A program made the translations under genes and the position numbers. The notes under the pieces are model-generated. The model was given only the letters and a program-made list of their open reading frames with translations, ran no database searches and had not been told where the DNA came from. From the NCBI RefSeq assembly GCF_040954645.1, contig NC_092807.1, positions 82,712,608-82,776,607 on the forward strand: a stretch of 64,000 nucleotides of DNA, in the 5' to 3' direction. How positions within the stretch are numbered: the first letter of the stretch is position 1; the number at the start of each line of letters is the position of its first letter. Source of the DNA: Diabrotica undecimpunctata (lineage: Eukaryota > Arthropoda > Insecta > Coleoptera > Chrysomelidae). Of the stretch, positions 21,500 to 31,117 are shown in pieces.

Positions 21500-22390
21500 T
21501 CGGTACCGGAAGTTAATAATTTTGGTGTTACGGTCAACCAAACAGTAAATTAGTCTACTCAAACAGCAAAAGTAGTTAGTAAAGCGAACTCTGCCTTATA
21601 CTTTATATCAATAGCTTTTCATAGAAGGTCTTCAGACTTGTTTTTGAAACTCTACAAATGTTATGTCAAACCTCCTTAGAATTTGCAGTGTCAGTTTGGT
21701 CACCTAATTTGCAAAGAGACATTAATTTATTAGAAGGAGTACAATGAAAAGCTACTCAGCTACCTTTTGATTATGGAAGATTAAACTATAAAACCCGACT
21801 AAGAAAGCTCAAGTTGTCTCCATTAACTCATAGACGAAAAAGAGATGATGTCATATCTACTTATAGAATTCTTAGGGGGGATTTTTGGAGAACATCAAAC
21901 TTTTTTAATATTAACGAAGATGCTAGACTAAGAGGTCATAACTACAAATTGAAAAAGGAGTCTTTTAAAACCACTGTAAGGCTAAACTTGTTAGTTAACC
22001 GAGTTTTTGATAAATGAAACAGTTTAAGTGATGATATAGTAGCAGCTACTAGTTTAAATAGTTTCCAAAAAAAGTTTGATGAAAACGAACAGAATACTGT
22101 ACCTAGTTGTATGTTAACTATATTGTTTGTATTTTTTTTTTCTTTTGAAAACTATTAAAATGGTAAGAATATAATTTGGTATGATTTCTCTTGATTAAAA
22201 TAAATTTTGTAATCTTACGTACTCTTTGTAATATATTTGTATATTTGTAATTTGCTATTATTGCAAAAACTTTTTGTAAGTACTAATTCTTTTGAAAATT
22301 ATTTTTATTTTTACTTTGTAAGAAAATTTAATTAATATTATATTATTTAGTTTAGTACATACAAATATTTTGTAATTTGGGCCTCATCAG
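21500..22390 (+). pseudogene. CR1-like ORF2 C-terminal fragment and 3' UTR
   Basis: The plus strand encodes the end of a CR1-type RT with frame changes: VVSKANSALYFISIAF, LFLKLYKCYVKP, then YKTRLRKLKLSPLTHRRKRD, VISTYRILRGDF, LRGHNYKLKKES and WNSLSDDIVAATSLNSFQ-like residues (21560-22075), with the stop near 22110. This lineup (LRPHLEYA-type, RR..D....YKIL, RGHS.KL, WN.LP..VV.A.S...FK) is standard for CR1 and relatives. Endonuclease and most of RT are deleted between ORF1 and here. About 270 bases of AT-rich 3' UTR follow. Confidence 0.75.
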
Positions 22391-22394
22391 CCAC

Positions 22395-23523
22395 ATAGTA
22401 AAAGCAATAAACGCATATACAATACCACTTTTCACATACTAAATCATCCAACGCATGGCACTACCAAGCACACAAGGCGAGAGAAGAACGGGGTGTTTTG
22501 GAACTATCACCCACTGCTTAAATATAAAAAAAAAACAAAGACAAAAATATATCGAGCAGCAAATAGACCGGTGATAGCATACGGAGCGGAAGTAACATGT
22601 CTTACGAAAAAAGAAAAAGTAAGAATTATTAAAAGCAAAATTATAAGAATAAACTGCCCAATAACGCCCGAAAAAGGATAATATAGAAGACTAATGAAGC
22701 ATGAAATAAGAAATAGAAATATAACCGAAGGGGAAGACATAGTAAAATTTATTAATCCACAAAGGCTGAGATTTTTTGGATACATAGAAGAGAAGAAGAC
22801 GCACTAATTAGGAAGATAACAAACCTGAAACCAGTAATAAACAGGCCAAAAAGAAGACATGTTCGCATGTTTTAAAAAACATTTTTGACGATTGACCATT
22901 TATAATATAAAATTTTTTAATTAATTTAAATATTTGAATTCCCACTAAAATATTAAATAATAAAAGATAATTTAATTTTTAACTAACAACAAAAATGTAA
23001 TATATGAGACATATATAAATTTAATGGTAATACGATAAGCACAGATAGCGCCGCTAAGGACCTACATGATTTTTTCTTTGTCGATAAAAGTGTTATAATT
23101 ATTGATAATAAATATTGATAATAAATATGGATCATGTTTCAATGATATGTGTGGATGGAACCTTATGTTCCTGCAAATGCGAATAATAACTTTGTTTATT
23201 TAGTATATTATATTCAGATTCACACAGCAGGGTAATAAAATATTATACATAAAGTTGTTAAAGATATCTTTGCTTACTTGGTCTACTAGTAAGCGTATAA
23301 GTTATAGCGTATTTGATAAAATTACTGTCTACACAACTTGGCAACTCAGCTAATGGATATATTGATAGAAAACTGTAATTTATTTTAGGGTTTGAAAATA
23401 TTACAGAGTCCTCATGTAGGAATCTACAATTAAGTTAAAAAATTTACCAGAGCAGCATGCCGCAGTAGCGCCATCTCTAGGATCAGAAACAAATTAATTG
23501 TGGGTGAACATCAACCTTAATCA
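22395..23523 (+). repeat. Composite decayed non-LTR repeat, copy 1
   Basis: About 1.1 kb matches 51250-52437 throughout, apart from a deletion near 22440 corresponding to 51305-51400. It contains an R2-like scrap (IVKAINTYAIPLFTYS in the other copy) and then a RTE/L1-type tail: KIYRAANRPVIAYGAEVTCL, YRRLMKHEIRNRNI, GEDIVKFINPQRLRFFG (22525-22790). The remainder (22870-23523) is non-coding but equally conserved, with GATAGCGCCGCTAAG and AGTAGCGCCATCTCTAGGAT. Because CR1 sequence precedes both copies, the two loci probably descend from one duplicated segment. Confidence 0.75.
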
Positions 23524-23639
23524 TATAGGCATTGATAATTTTAGATTAAGTCTATTTAAATTATTTCGTGCGTTGGAATAGGAAAGTTGTTTTGTACCAT
23601 TTGAAAGATATGGCTGAAAGTCTTTCATTTCATATCTAG

Positions 23640-24290
23640 TGTTGTTTCGATTTTTCCCATTGTTTGTAATTCTCCTTTGATTACTCTTTTTATTCGTACT
23701 TTTGTATTAGGTTTTAAATATTCACGCATACAGTCTTATGAGCTTGTGAGTATTGGAGTATGGGAATATTTGCTCCTGTGCCTATAATAAAAGTATTTAC
23801 TCATCCAAAGATTGCTGTTTTAATTTTTACCTTTAAGTCGAAGTTGTAAATGTAATACTCTAATTCAGACCGTATCTTATTTGTGTATTGGTTGTTTACT
23901 GTGTATTTTCTGATTTTCTCTAAATATCGTCTATTTTTAATAACTTAACGTTTCTGTTGTATTTTTCTCTTGAGTTTTCTCTTTTGAATGATTATTTAAC
24001 TTTTTGTAACATTTCTGTGTGTACTGACGTTGACCATCTGTTAAAGCATTGTGCTCAGCAAATTTGGTCTTCTTCTACAGTAATATCCATTACAGTTTCC
24101 TCTTTTGTACTGAAATTTACCTTTCCTATTGTCAAAATTTGTTCTGTAGCTTAACACTCTTACATGTATATTGTTGTCCGTTGTATCTCTTGATAAAAAT
24201 TTTGACATTACTTCTTGATATGTTTTAAAATTGCCTGCCTTTAATATTAGTTTTTTTTGGCCCAACACCGAAAGGTACAAATGGGTCTAC
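23640..24290 (-). pseudogene. LTR-retrotransposon gag/protease remnant
   Basis: Minus-strand scraps: KAGNFKTYQEVMSKFLSRDT (about 24180-24245) resembles a Gag core helix, and 23755-23795 gives TFIIGTGANIPIL, which matches the retropepsin active-site motif DTGA with the catalytic Asp replaced by Gly. Stops and frame changes lie between. No RT is joined to it. The family is uncertain; the call rests on the protease motif and the order gag then protease. Confidence 0.4.
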
Positions 24291-24295
24291 TGATT

Positions 24296-24312
24296 AAGTA
24301 AGTAAGTAAGTA
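24296..24312 (+). repeat. (AAGT)n microsatellite
   Basis: Four tandem AAGT units next to the gag remnant. Confidence 0.85.
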
Positions 24313-24900
24313 ATATTAGTTTAGCTTTGTCTATACTAAAATTACATTTCATTATTGCCACTACTGCTTCCGTTGTATATTTGTTTACCATGGCATTCCT
24401 TCTTTTAGTTGTTCAATTGGTTGTTTTATTTCAGATGCGTACATATGCGATATATAGTTGCATCTTTATGTCCTTGTTTCTTCTTTGCCATTTCAGCTAT
24501 TATTATTTTTGAGCTGCTACCTCTTAATTATCTGTTCAATGTCATTATTATGCCTAAGATGGTATTTTCGGTATTCTTAAATTTATAGCTTGGAACAATC
24601 TTATAACTCTAACTCGGATTTTAATAAAATATCTTTCACATGTTATCTGGTTATCTGGTTATCGGTTAAAACTTTTATTTTTACTAATAATGTGTACAAA
24701 CTTACTGTGCTAATAATTGTATTTAATTAACTATGCTGTTACTCCTTTTTTTACATTCTTGTTTTAGGGTATGTCATTTTTCAACACCATTTCACTTTGT
24801 CTGGTTATATCTTGTGTTATTGTATCACGTTTTCTGACAAAATCTTCCCAACTGCTAGGCATTTAGGAATTAAAACCCAAAATTTATTATAAAAATTAAT
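24313..24900. other. No recognisable gene
   Basis: AT-rich sequence without a protein motif I can name. A short tandem GTTATCTGGTTATC occurs near 24643-24662. Confidence 0.35.
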
Positions 24901-24904
24901 GGGA

Positions 24905-25110
24905 AAATCCCAGTAGTTGGCTGTATACCATGGCGTTTATAAAAACATACAGAAGTTAAAACACTTCACCATTGTATTTAGGTATATATAAACATATAGT
25001 TAAAACTTGTTAAAAAGTGTCGTCAAAATCTATACAGTAGCAGCATAATGTTTTCGATCTAATCAGATCATCTTCAGTGCCTTATGTAGCTGAAGCTAAC
25101 AATGAAATTT
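24905..25110 (-). repeat. Penelope-type terminal segment with hammerhead-like core
   Basis: GTAGTTGGCTGTATACCATG (24913-24932) is shared at 19 of 20 bases with the fold-back insertion at 49875-50002. On the minus strand 25103-25047 shows the order of a hammerhead ribozyme: candidate cleavage UUA at 25099-25097, a short stem I, CUGAAGA (25077-25071), a stem-II hairpin GAUCUGAUUAGAUC (25069-25056), GAAA (25055-25052), and ACAUU able to pair with the bases before the cleavage site. Penelope-like elements are known to carry hammerhead motifs in their terminal repeats. One extra base sits on each side of CUGAAGA, so activity is doubtful. Confidence 0.5.
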
Positions 25111-25423
25111 GTGACTATGACATCCATATATGGGTTTACATCTTACCAAAATTAAATTATATGTTGACTCTAGGTCGATGACAATGGATAAATTTAATAC
25201 TTGAGGAGCTACATGTCTCTCTGCTCGGTTTTTAACACGTGGTTCTTGTCAGTTAAGACGACACAGACCAACTGGAGTTTGTGCTAAGTAATAAAATATG
25301 TTTGTATTTAAGGAAGTACAAAAAATAGAGAATATGGAAACTCACAATTTGTCTAGGTTTGTTGCTGATCTCGCCGCTATGCCATGTTGTATGCTCCGTT
25401 TTAAATCGCAGTGTTAGGACTGT

Positions 25424-25425
<2 letters not shown>

Positions 25426-25492
<67 letters not shown>
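25426..25492. repeat. (TA)n array
   Basis: A pure TA microsatellite of about 33 units. It is separated from the next array by about 100 bases encoding [17 protein letters not shown] on the plus strand, which looks like the extreme C-terminus of a LINE polyprotein (weak). Confidence 0.95.
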
Positions 25493-25494
<2 letters not shown>

Positions 25495-25591
25495 AAACCA
25501 TGAAAGACAGAGCCATTGATGAAGACACCTGGAGAGATAGAAAAAGATGGCGATCGAAATGCGGGAAGCGGCAGAAGCTGTAGGATCCCCG

Positions 25592-25593
<2 letters not shown>

Positions 25594-25666
<73 letters not shown>
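25594..25666. repeat. (TA)n array at the 3' end of the RTE element
   Basis: A pure TA microsatellite of about 36 units that directly abuts the 3' UTR of the minus-strand RTE element. A shorter array lies at that element's 5' end (28092-28109). Confidence 0.95.
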
Positions 25667-25669
<3 letters not shown>

Positions 25670-28091
25670 GCTAAACACCCCTTTAGGGGTTACGCCGCTT
25701 ACGCTCTCTAGATCTATGTTTTGAGGTAGATCAGTCCTCATGTTCCTTATTTAATTTTCTCAGTTATTTTTCTCCATTGTGTCCTATCTCTGGTTTTTCC
25801 TTTCCACTGTCGTATGCCCGCCTTGTTGAGATCATTTACAACTTCTTGTAACCATGTAGATCTTGGTCTTCCACGTCTTCTTTTGCCAGCTGGTGTCCAT
25901 TCCAATATTGAGAATATCGTCGTAGTTGATCCTGATCTCCATACGTGTCCTAGCCATTTTGCTCTTTGTTGTTTTATTTTACACACTATATCTTCCTTAA
26001 TTTCTTCCAGTAGCTCAAGGTTCGTTCTTTGTCTAAATTCATTTTCATTTATTTTTATTGGTCCCAGTATTGCTCTTAGTATTTTTCTTTCTTGTATTCT
26101 AAGGTTTTCCTCTTGTTTTTTTGTCATGCTGAGGGTTTCGGCTGCATACATCATCGTCGGTCGAATTATTGTTTTGTATACCTTCATTTTCGATTTCTTA
26201 CTCAATAGTTTATTTTTTAGTAATTTCTTATTTGCATGGAAGGTCTTATTTGCTGTAATAATCCTTTCTTTGATTTCTGTTTCTCTTTCTCCATTGTTTG
26301 TTATTAATATTCCCAAGTACTTAAATTTTTCGACTTCTTCAAAAATGTATTCGCCTAGTCTAACCTTTTTGTTTTCGAAGTTTTTATCAAATCTCATTAT
26401 TTTTGTTTTTTCTTGGTTTATTTTTAATCCCATTACTTTTCCTTCTGTTACCATTTCATTTAACATTTTTTCCATTGTTTTTCTATTTTTTGTTATTAGC
26501 ACAATATCGTCAGCGTATGCTATTATTTGTCCTTCTCTAGTTCTAAGGGTACCTTTGTTTATTTTCCTGACGATGTATTCCAGGGCAAGATTAAACAGGG
26601 TTGCTGATAACGAATCTCCTTGTCTAACCCCTTTATTTATGACAAATTCTTCTGTGTCTCCTACTTGAGTTTTTATACTCACTACAGTTCTACTCATTGT
26701 CATTTTTATTAATCGTCTTAATTTGTTTTGTATTCCCATTTCTTTCAGAGCTACCATTAATTTTGATCTTTTTATTGTATCAAATGCTTGCTGAAAATCT
26801 ATAAAAAGCAGTTCAATTTCTATTTTATATCCATGAGCTTTTTCCATAATTTGTTTAACTGTATGTATGGCATCTGTTGTAGACTTTCCCTTAATAAATC
26901 CGCATTGATAGTGTCCTATGATATTCGTCATAGCGTTGGTCAGTCTTCGATGTATTAAGGTCGACATAATTTTATATGCTGTGTTTAATAGCGTCAGTCC
27001 TCTGTAGTTATTACACATTTGTTGGTCTCCTTTTTTATGAATCGTGATAATTTGTCCTTTGTTCCATTCTTCCGGCATTTTTTCTTCGTCCCATATGTCT
27101 TTTATTAAATTGTACAGTTTTTCTTTTAATTCTTCACCACCATATTTTATAAGTTCCATATTGATCCCGTCTGATCCTGAAGATTTACCATTACGGCTGC
27201 TATTTATAATTTCCTCAACTTCCTCTTTTGTTGGTCTTTCTAGCTGGTTTCCTAACATCATTGTCTCTTCTTCTACGTTTTCATTTAGGTCTTGATCTTC
27301 TTGCTCTGTTAATAATTCTTTAAAATAGTGAGTCCAAATTTCTTTATACTCTTCATCATTTTCTGATACTTTTCCATTTTTATCTTTTATGCCTTTTATC
27401 TTTCCTTTAAAAGTTTTGTTTTGCTCGCTAATTTTCTTATAAAATGCTTTTGTGTTTCTGTTCTTACTTTCTTTTTCTATTTCTTTTATCTTATCATCTA
27501 ACCAGGCACGTTTAATTTTCCTTATTTTTTTCTTACATTCATTCCTTATTCTATTGTATTCTTCCCTATAATCCTGTCTATTTGTTCTTATCCACATTTG
27601 TCTAATTTCTATCTTCTTTTTTAGCATGTTATGGCATTCTTCATTATACCATTCTTGTTTTTTTTTGTTTCTTTTTATTCCTATGTGTACATCCGCTGTT
27701 TCATTTATACATTTTTTTAAATTTCTCCATTCTGTTTCTATATCCTTTGTATATTTACACTGTTCCTTTAGTTTTTTGTTCATGTCATCAGCATACTTAA
27801 TCCTTATGTCTGGAGCATTCAGTTTTTCTACGTACCATTTGTCTTTCATTGTCGTGTTTTTTAGAGTTCTTTTGACTTTTTGTTTTACCTTTGCAGTCAC
27901 CATAAAATGATCTGTGTCTGCATGCGCACCTCTGTAAGTTCTCACGTCCGTAACCGATGTTTGTTTCCTTCTTGTAATCAGAATATGGTCTATTTGGGAC
28001 CATGTTTTTTGGTCTGGGGAAATCCATGTTACTTTATGGTATTTAGGATGTTCGAAATTTGTACTAATGATAATCATATTGGTACTATATG
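25667..28091 (-). mobile_element. RTE-type non-LTR retrotransposon, 5' truncated
   Basis: A minus-strand insertion containing one long uninterrupted frame and about 80 bases of 3' UTR with ACCCCTTTAGGGGT-type dyad near 25677-25691. Both ends meet TA arrays (25594-25666 and 28092-28109), consistent with insertion into, or priming from, a TA microsatellite. The 5' end is cut within the endonuclease coding region. The lack of stops suggests a young copy. Confidence 0.8.
25747..28077 (-). CDS. RTE-type endonuclease/reverse transcriptase (N-terminally truncated)
   Basis: 776 codons without a stop. Residues about 1-60 are the end of an apurinic-type endonuclease (QIDHILITRRKQTSVTDVR and DTDHFMV, which hold the conserved Asp-His positions). 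A basic linker follows to about 270. The RT core has GKSSGSDGINMELIKYGGEE (about 295), NYRGLTLLNTAYKI, QCGFIKGKSTTDAI, motif A LLFIDFQQAFDTI, motif B GVRQGDSLSATLFNLALE and motif C IIAYADDIVLI with both catalytic Asp residues. The C-terminal part has KFKYLGILI, YAAETLSMTKKQE, WLGHVWRS and GKRRRGRPRSTW. Full-length elements add roughly 200 upstream residues. The protein would copy element RNA at a nicked target. The ATG used here is arbitrary because the 5' end is lost. Confidence 0.88.
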   Translation of the reverse strand: MIIISTNFEHPKYHKVTWISPDQKTWSQIDHILITRRKQTSVTDVRTYRGAHADTDHFMVTAKVKQKVKRTLKNTTMKDKWYVEKLNAPDIRIKYADDMNKKLKEQCKYTKDIETEWRNLKKCINETADVHIGIKRNKKKQEWYNEECHNMLKKKIEIRQMWIRTNRQDYREEYNRIRNECKKKIRKIKRAWLDDKIKEIEKESKNRNTKAFYKKISEQNKTFKGKIKGIKDKNGKVSENDEEYKEIWTHYFKELLTEQEDQDLNENVEEETMMLGNQLERPTKEEVEEIINSSRNGKSSGSDGINMELIKYGGEELKEKLYNLIKDIWDEEKMPEEWNKGQIITIHKKGDQQMCNNYRGLTLLNTAYKIMSTLIHRRLTNAMTNIIGHYQCGFIKGKSTTDAIHTVKQIMEKAHGYKIEIELLFIDFQQAFDTIKRSKLMVALKEMGIQNKLRRLIKMTMSRTVVSIKTQVGDTEEFVINKGVRQGDSLSATLFNLALEYIVRKINKGTLRTREGQIIAYADDIVLITKNRKTMEKMLNEMVTEGKVMGLKINQEKTKIMRFDKNFENKKVRLGEYIFEEVEKFKYLGILITNNGERETEIKERIITANKTFHANKKLLKNKLLSKKSKMKVYKTIIRPTMMYAAETLSMTKKQEENLRIQERKILRAILGPIKINENEFRQRTNLELLEEIKEDIVCKIKQQRAKWLGHVWRSGSTTTIFSILEWTPAGKRRRGRPRSTWLQEVVNDLNKAGIRQWKGKTRDRTQWRKITEKIK

Positions 28092-28109
28092 TATATATAT
28101 ATATATATA
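28092..28109. repeat. Short (TA)n array at the RTE 5' boundary
   Basis: Nine TA units, at the opposite end of the RTE insertion from the longer array. Confidence 0.85.
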
Positions 28110-28459
28110 AATTTTTTTAATTATAAATAGGGCCAGGTTATCTCTGGGCAACCGAATTTCAGGGCCTTATTACTTATACGATGAACTGTCAAATAAACGT
28201 CAAATCAAAAGGCGGATATTTTGAAGCTCACCAAACATATCAATTTTAAAGGTTTTTTCTTAACTTTTACGGTATCACTTGTAGTGTAAAGACACAATAA
28301 ACTAGTAGTATGTAAGAAAGTGTATATTTCGTGGGTATTAAGTGAAATCTCTAAAAAATCGACGTGGAAGAAATCCCATTGAATCCTCCAGATAGAGCAA
28401 AATTTTATATAGAATTAGGAGAAGATAGGATAATGAATTTTAAAGTATTAAAAAAATAG
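28110..28459 (+). mobile_element. I-group non-LTR element, 5' part (left of gypsy insertion)
   Basis: Probable 5' UTR followed by the beginning of ORF1: about 28370-28459 encodes EIPLNPPDRAKFYIELGED and RIMNFKVLKK. Frame-compatible sequence resumes right of the gypsy element at 33509 (NIRVNDKVTNEKIKTTS). A gypsy element with ATAG target duplication interrupts it here. The exact left limit of the element is unknown. Confidence 0.45.
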
Positions 28460-28738
28460 TGTTACGAACATGCATTCGACGTAGCCCATATAACGCTTGC
28501 ATCACGAGACGACGAGAAGCTTCCAGATGAATCGAGCGCGGGAGAGATTGATCCGTCTCAAACAAACGAATTAGAGGTGGACTACTCCAGATTATTCTAG
28601 TACATAATAAGTTTTATATATAAGCAGACCTTCTATGAGTTAAGTTAGTTTATAAGATATTTTCGTACTGTAAACTTATAAATAAATATATTTATATAAA
28701 TTAGAACCGCTCGTTTTACTTCATCTAGAGTGGCTACA
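28460..28738 (+). repeat. 5' LTR of gypsy element
   Basis: 279 bp, TG...CA ends. Contains TATATATAAGCAGACC (about 28613-28629), a TATA-type promoter, and AATAAATATA near the end, which may serve as polyadenylation signal. Confidence 0.9.
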
Positions 28739-28880
28739 AACTAAAAAATAAATTTAGCAGTGACTTTTCAAAAAGACTTTTGAACTTTTGAAAAGTATTG
28801 TTCATCAGCATCATACGCGTAGTTTGGTAGTGATCCTTGAAAAAAGAGAACATTTGTAAAATACGTGTGTGCCTGGCCAA

Positions 28881-30230
28881 AGATGCTGCTAGCACAACTT
28901 TCAGTAAAACATTTGCGTGAGCAACTAGAAGAACGCGATGAAGACTGCAGCGGGTCCAAGAATATCCTCCAAGAACGACTGAAAAATGTTCTTAACAAGA
29001 ATGGAGATGATCCAGACACATTCCAGTTTTAATCAACAGAAGAAACAGTTTTAACAAAAATGAATGAGAAATTTGAAAATGTCTCGCAAATCATTGAAAA
29101 AATTTCTCAAACTATTAAAGAAGCAGCTAGACAAAATGACGAGAAATTCGACAATATTTCTAGAAGATTCCACGAAGTATGTAGTCAGAACAATAAGAAA
29201 TTCGAAAAAGTTTCTAGATCCTTCAATAAGATACAGAATAATGTAAACGACAAGATAGACGACGTGGAAGAGAAAATCAAACAATTAGAGACCATGATAA
29301 CTAATACGAAAGTGCTACCACTAGTTATTGCAGTAGTTTTAGATCCGGTAGTGAAAGAAGAATCACCTAGAGACGAAATGAAACATCATATGAGATTCAA
29401 ATTGCCACCATTTGATGGAAAATCTTTTAGATCCAAATACCTTAGACAATTTGAAGCTATTGCGACAGCCAATCATTGGACAGAACAAGAAAAAGCTGAT
29501 TCACTGCTGCTTTATGAGGGGATGCTGCGGATATGCTAAGATCGATTCCTAAGGGTCAAGAAAAATAATACCACAACTTGTTCACTCGACTAGACAAACA
29601 TTACAGAGACGCCCACCTACAACAAGTCTACAAGGCGCAACTAAGAAGAAGAATTTAACGAGCAAGTAAAAATTTGCAAGAGTTTGAAGCAGCTATTGCT
29701 CGTATAGTGCGGTTAGCTTATCCAGAAGCACCAGGCAACATTTTGGAAGAAATTACTGTAGATATCTTCGTCAATGGGTTAGAAGACAATGAATTACAGA
29801 AAGCTTTAGGACTAGCAAGACCGAAAGTTCTAGATGACGCGCTCGCTATTGCCTTGGAACATGAAACAGCTAGTCAAACTTCACGGACCCATCGAGTAAG
29901 AACCATTGAAGAAGGCTACGAACCAAACAATGAACGTCTGAAAGAAATGGTACAAAAAGTAGTTTGTAACACGATGCCGAAGAGACGCGAACCCAGATGT
30001 TGGAATTGTGGCGACGTAGATTAATTTATATTTAAATGGAAATAAGCGACAATTAAAGTTAAAACACGTTTATTGACGTTTCAATTTCCACTTCGGAAAT
30101 CGTTCTCAAAATACATACATTAGTAAATTAAACAAATTTTGTTTTTTGTTACTTAGTGAAAAATTCTTCTAATAATTTCATTTAATTTAATAGTGGCGAC
30201 GTAGGTCACATTCGCCGTAATTGCAAGAAA
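28881..30230 (+). pseudogene. gypsy gag, broken
   Basis: Begins with an ATG at 28881 encoding LSVKHLREQLEERDEDCSG and NILQERL, a SAP-like helix-turn-helix, ending at a stop near 29030. The next open part (29060-29539) is a coiled coil (repeats of EKFENVSQ/EKFDNISR/KKFEKVSR) followed by the Gag core MRFKLPPFDGKSFRSKY. After stops the frame resumes at 29674-30024 with LQEFEAAIARIVRLAYPEAP and GLEDNELQKALGLARPK. The zinc knuckle starts as CWNCGDV at 29998 and finishes as GHIRRNCKK at about 30207-30230, split by the 173-bp insertion. Confidence 0.85.
30020..30192 (-). mobile_element. 173-bp insertion with 12-bp target duplication, Penelope-terminus-like
   Basis: GTGGCGACGTAG occurs at 30008-30019 and 30193-30204, bracketing the insert exactly. 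The insert is AT-rich, carries the hairpin AATTTCCACTTCGGAAAT (30083-30100) flanked by GACGTTTC, and resembles 4264-4420. On the minus strand the hairpin is followed by TGAAACGTC, giving a hammerhead-like layout although the CUGANGA box is degenerate (UGAGAACGA). No coding sequence. It splits the gypsy zinc knuckle. Confidence 0.75.
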
Positions 30231-31117
30231 ATGATACAACAGTCAGAAAACTAGAACGGGTCGACACCAAGGGGCAACTGCCGACCTCGAGAAACACAGC
30301 CCCCATAGTAACTACGAAGATTACATCCTCCGGTGGAATTCATAGCTTATATATCGAGGCTCTTATCAATAATAAATGTAGATCGTTTTTGGTAGATACA
30401 GGTGCAACAAGAACTATTGCACATCCAAAAGTAGTACGAGACCATCTTAAATTATTGCCTGCAAAAGTAAAGCTTAGAACAGCAACTGGTGCGATAATTA
30501 ATACATATGGTGAGGGTAATATGTCAGTATCTATTGGCCAGACCACAGTGAAACATAGAGTATTAATTGCAGAGATTTCCGACGAGTTCATATTGGGGAT
30601 GGATTTACTAAGGAAAGTTTCTGTATTGAATGTCAAAAATGGAGTTCTCGAGATCAGTTGTGAAGAGTTGCCATTTCATGAAGACAAAAAAGATGTTATC
30701 AGCTTAATAACTACTTGTGAAGTAACAATACCCGGTAATAGTGAGAAATTTTTGATGACTAGACCTAATGGTTACTGCCGAGAGGAAAGTTTAAGGATGG
30801 TCGAAGATGTGAACAATGCCGAGTTCCTAATGGCAAAAGCTTTGGTGAGAATTCGAGATGTTCTTCCTGTAAGAGTTATGAATCTAAAGGAAACTACTAT
30901 TAAGTTTAGAAAAAGAACTTTGATCGGACAGTGTGTTCCCGTGGCTTCGATTTGTTCTATAAATACTAATAAGAAACCATCAAAATCTAAGTATCCAAAG
31001 GAGCTTGTTGAGATGGTGATTAAAACGTGCCAAGATCTTAATGATGAACGAACTAAAAAAGTGAAGTCTATGCTGATATATATGCTTAATACCGGAGACG
31101 CTCAGCCAATCAGATAA
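30221..31117 (+). pseudogene. gypsy protease and linker to RT
   Basis: A 298-codon open stretch within pol. The aspartic protease has its active site at FLVDTGATRTIAHP (about residues 55-68) and the flap-to-C-terminal segment ISDEFILGMDLL (about residues 118-129), typical of gypsy retropepsins that cleave Gag-Pol. The remaining ~165 residues form the linker leading to RT. The first ATG is probably an internal Met, since in an intact element this frame is continuous with or shifted from gag. A stop at 31116 separates it from RT. Confidence 0.85.

Noticed and set aside
25814..26668. Plus-strand open frame of 284 codons
   Set aside because: It is the antisense shadow of the RTE reverse transcriptase. 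Its product is a hydrophobic Phe/Ser-rich string with no motif.
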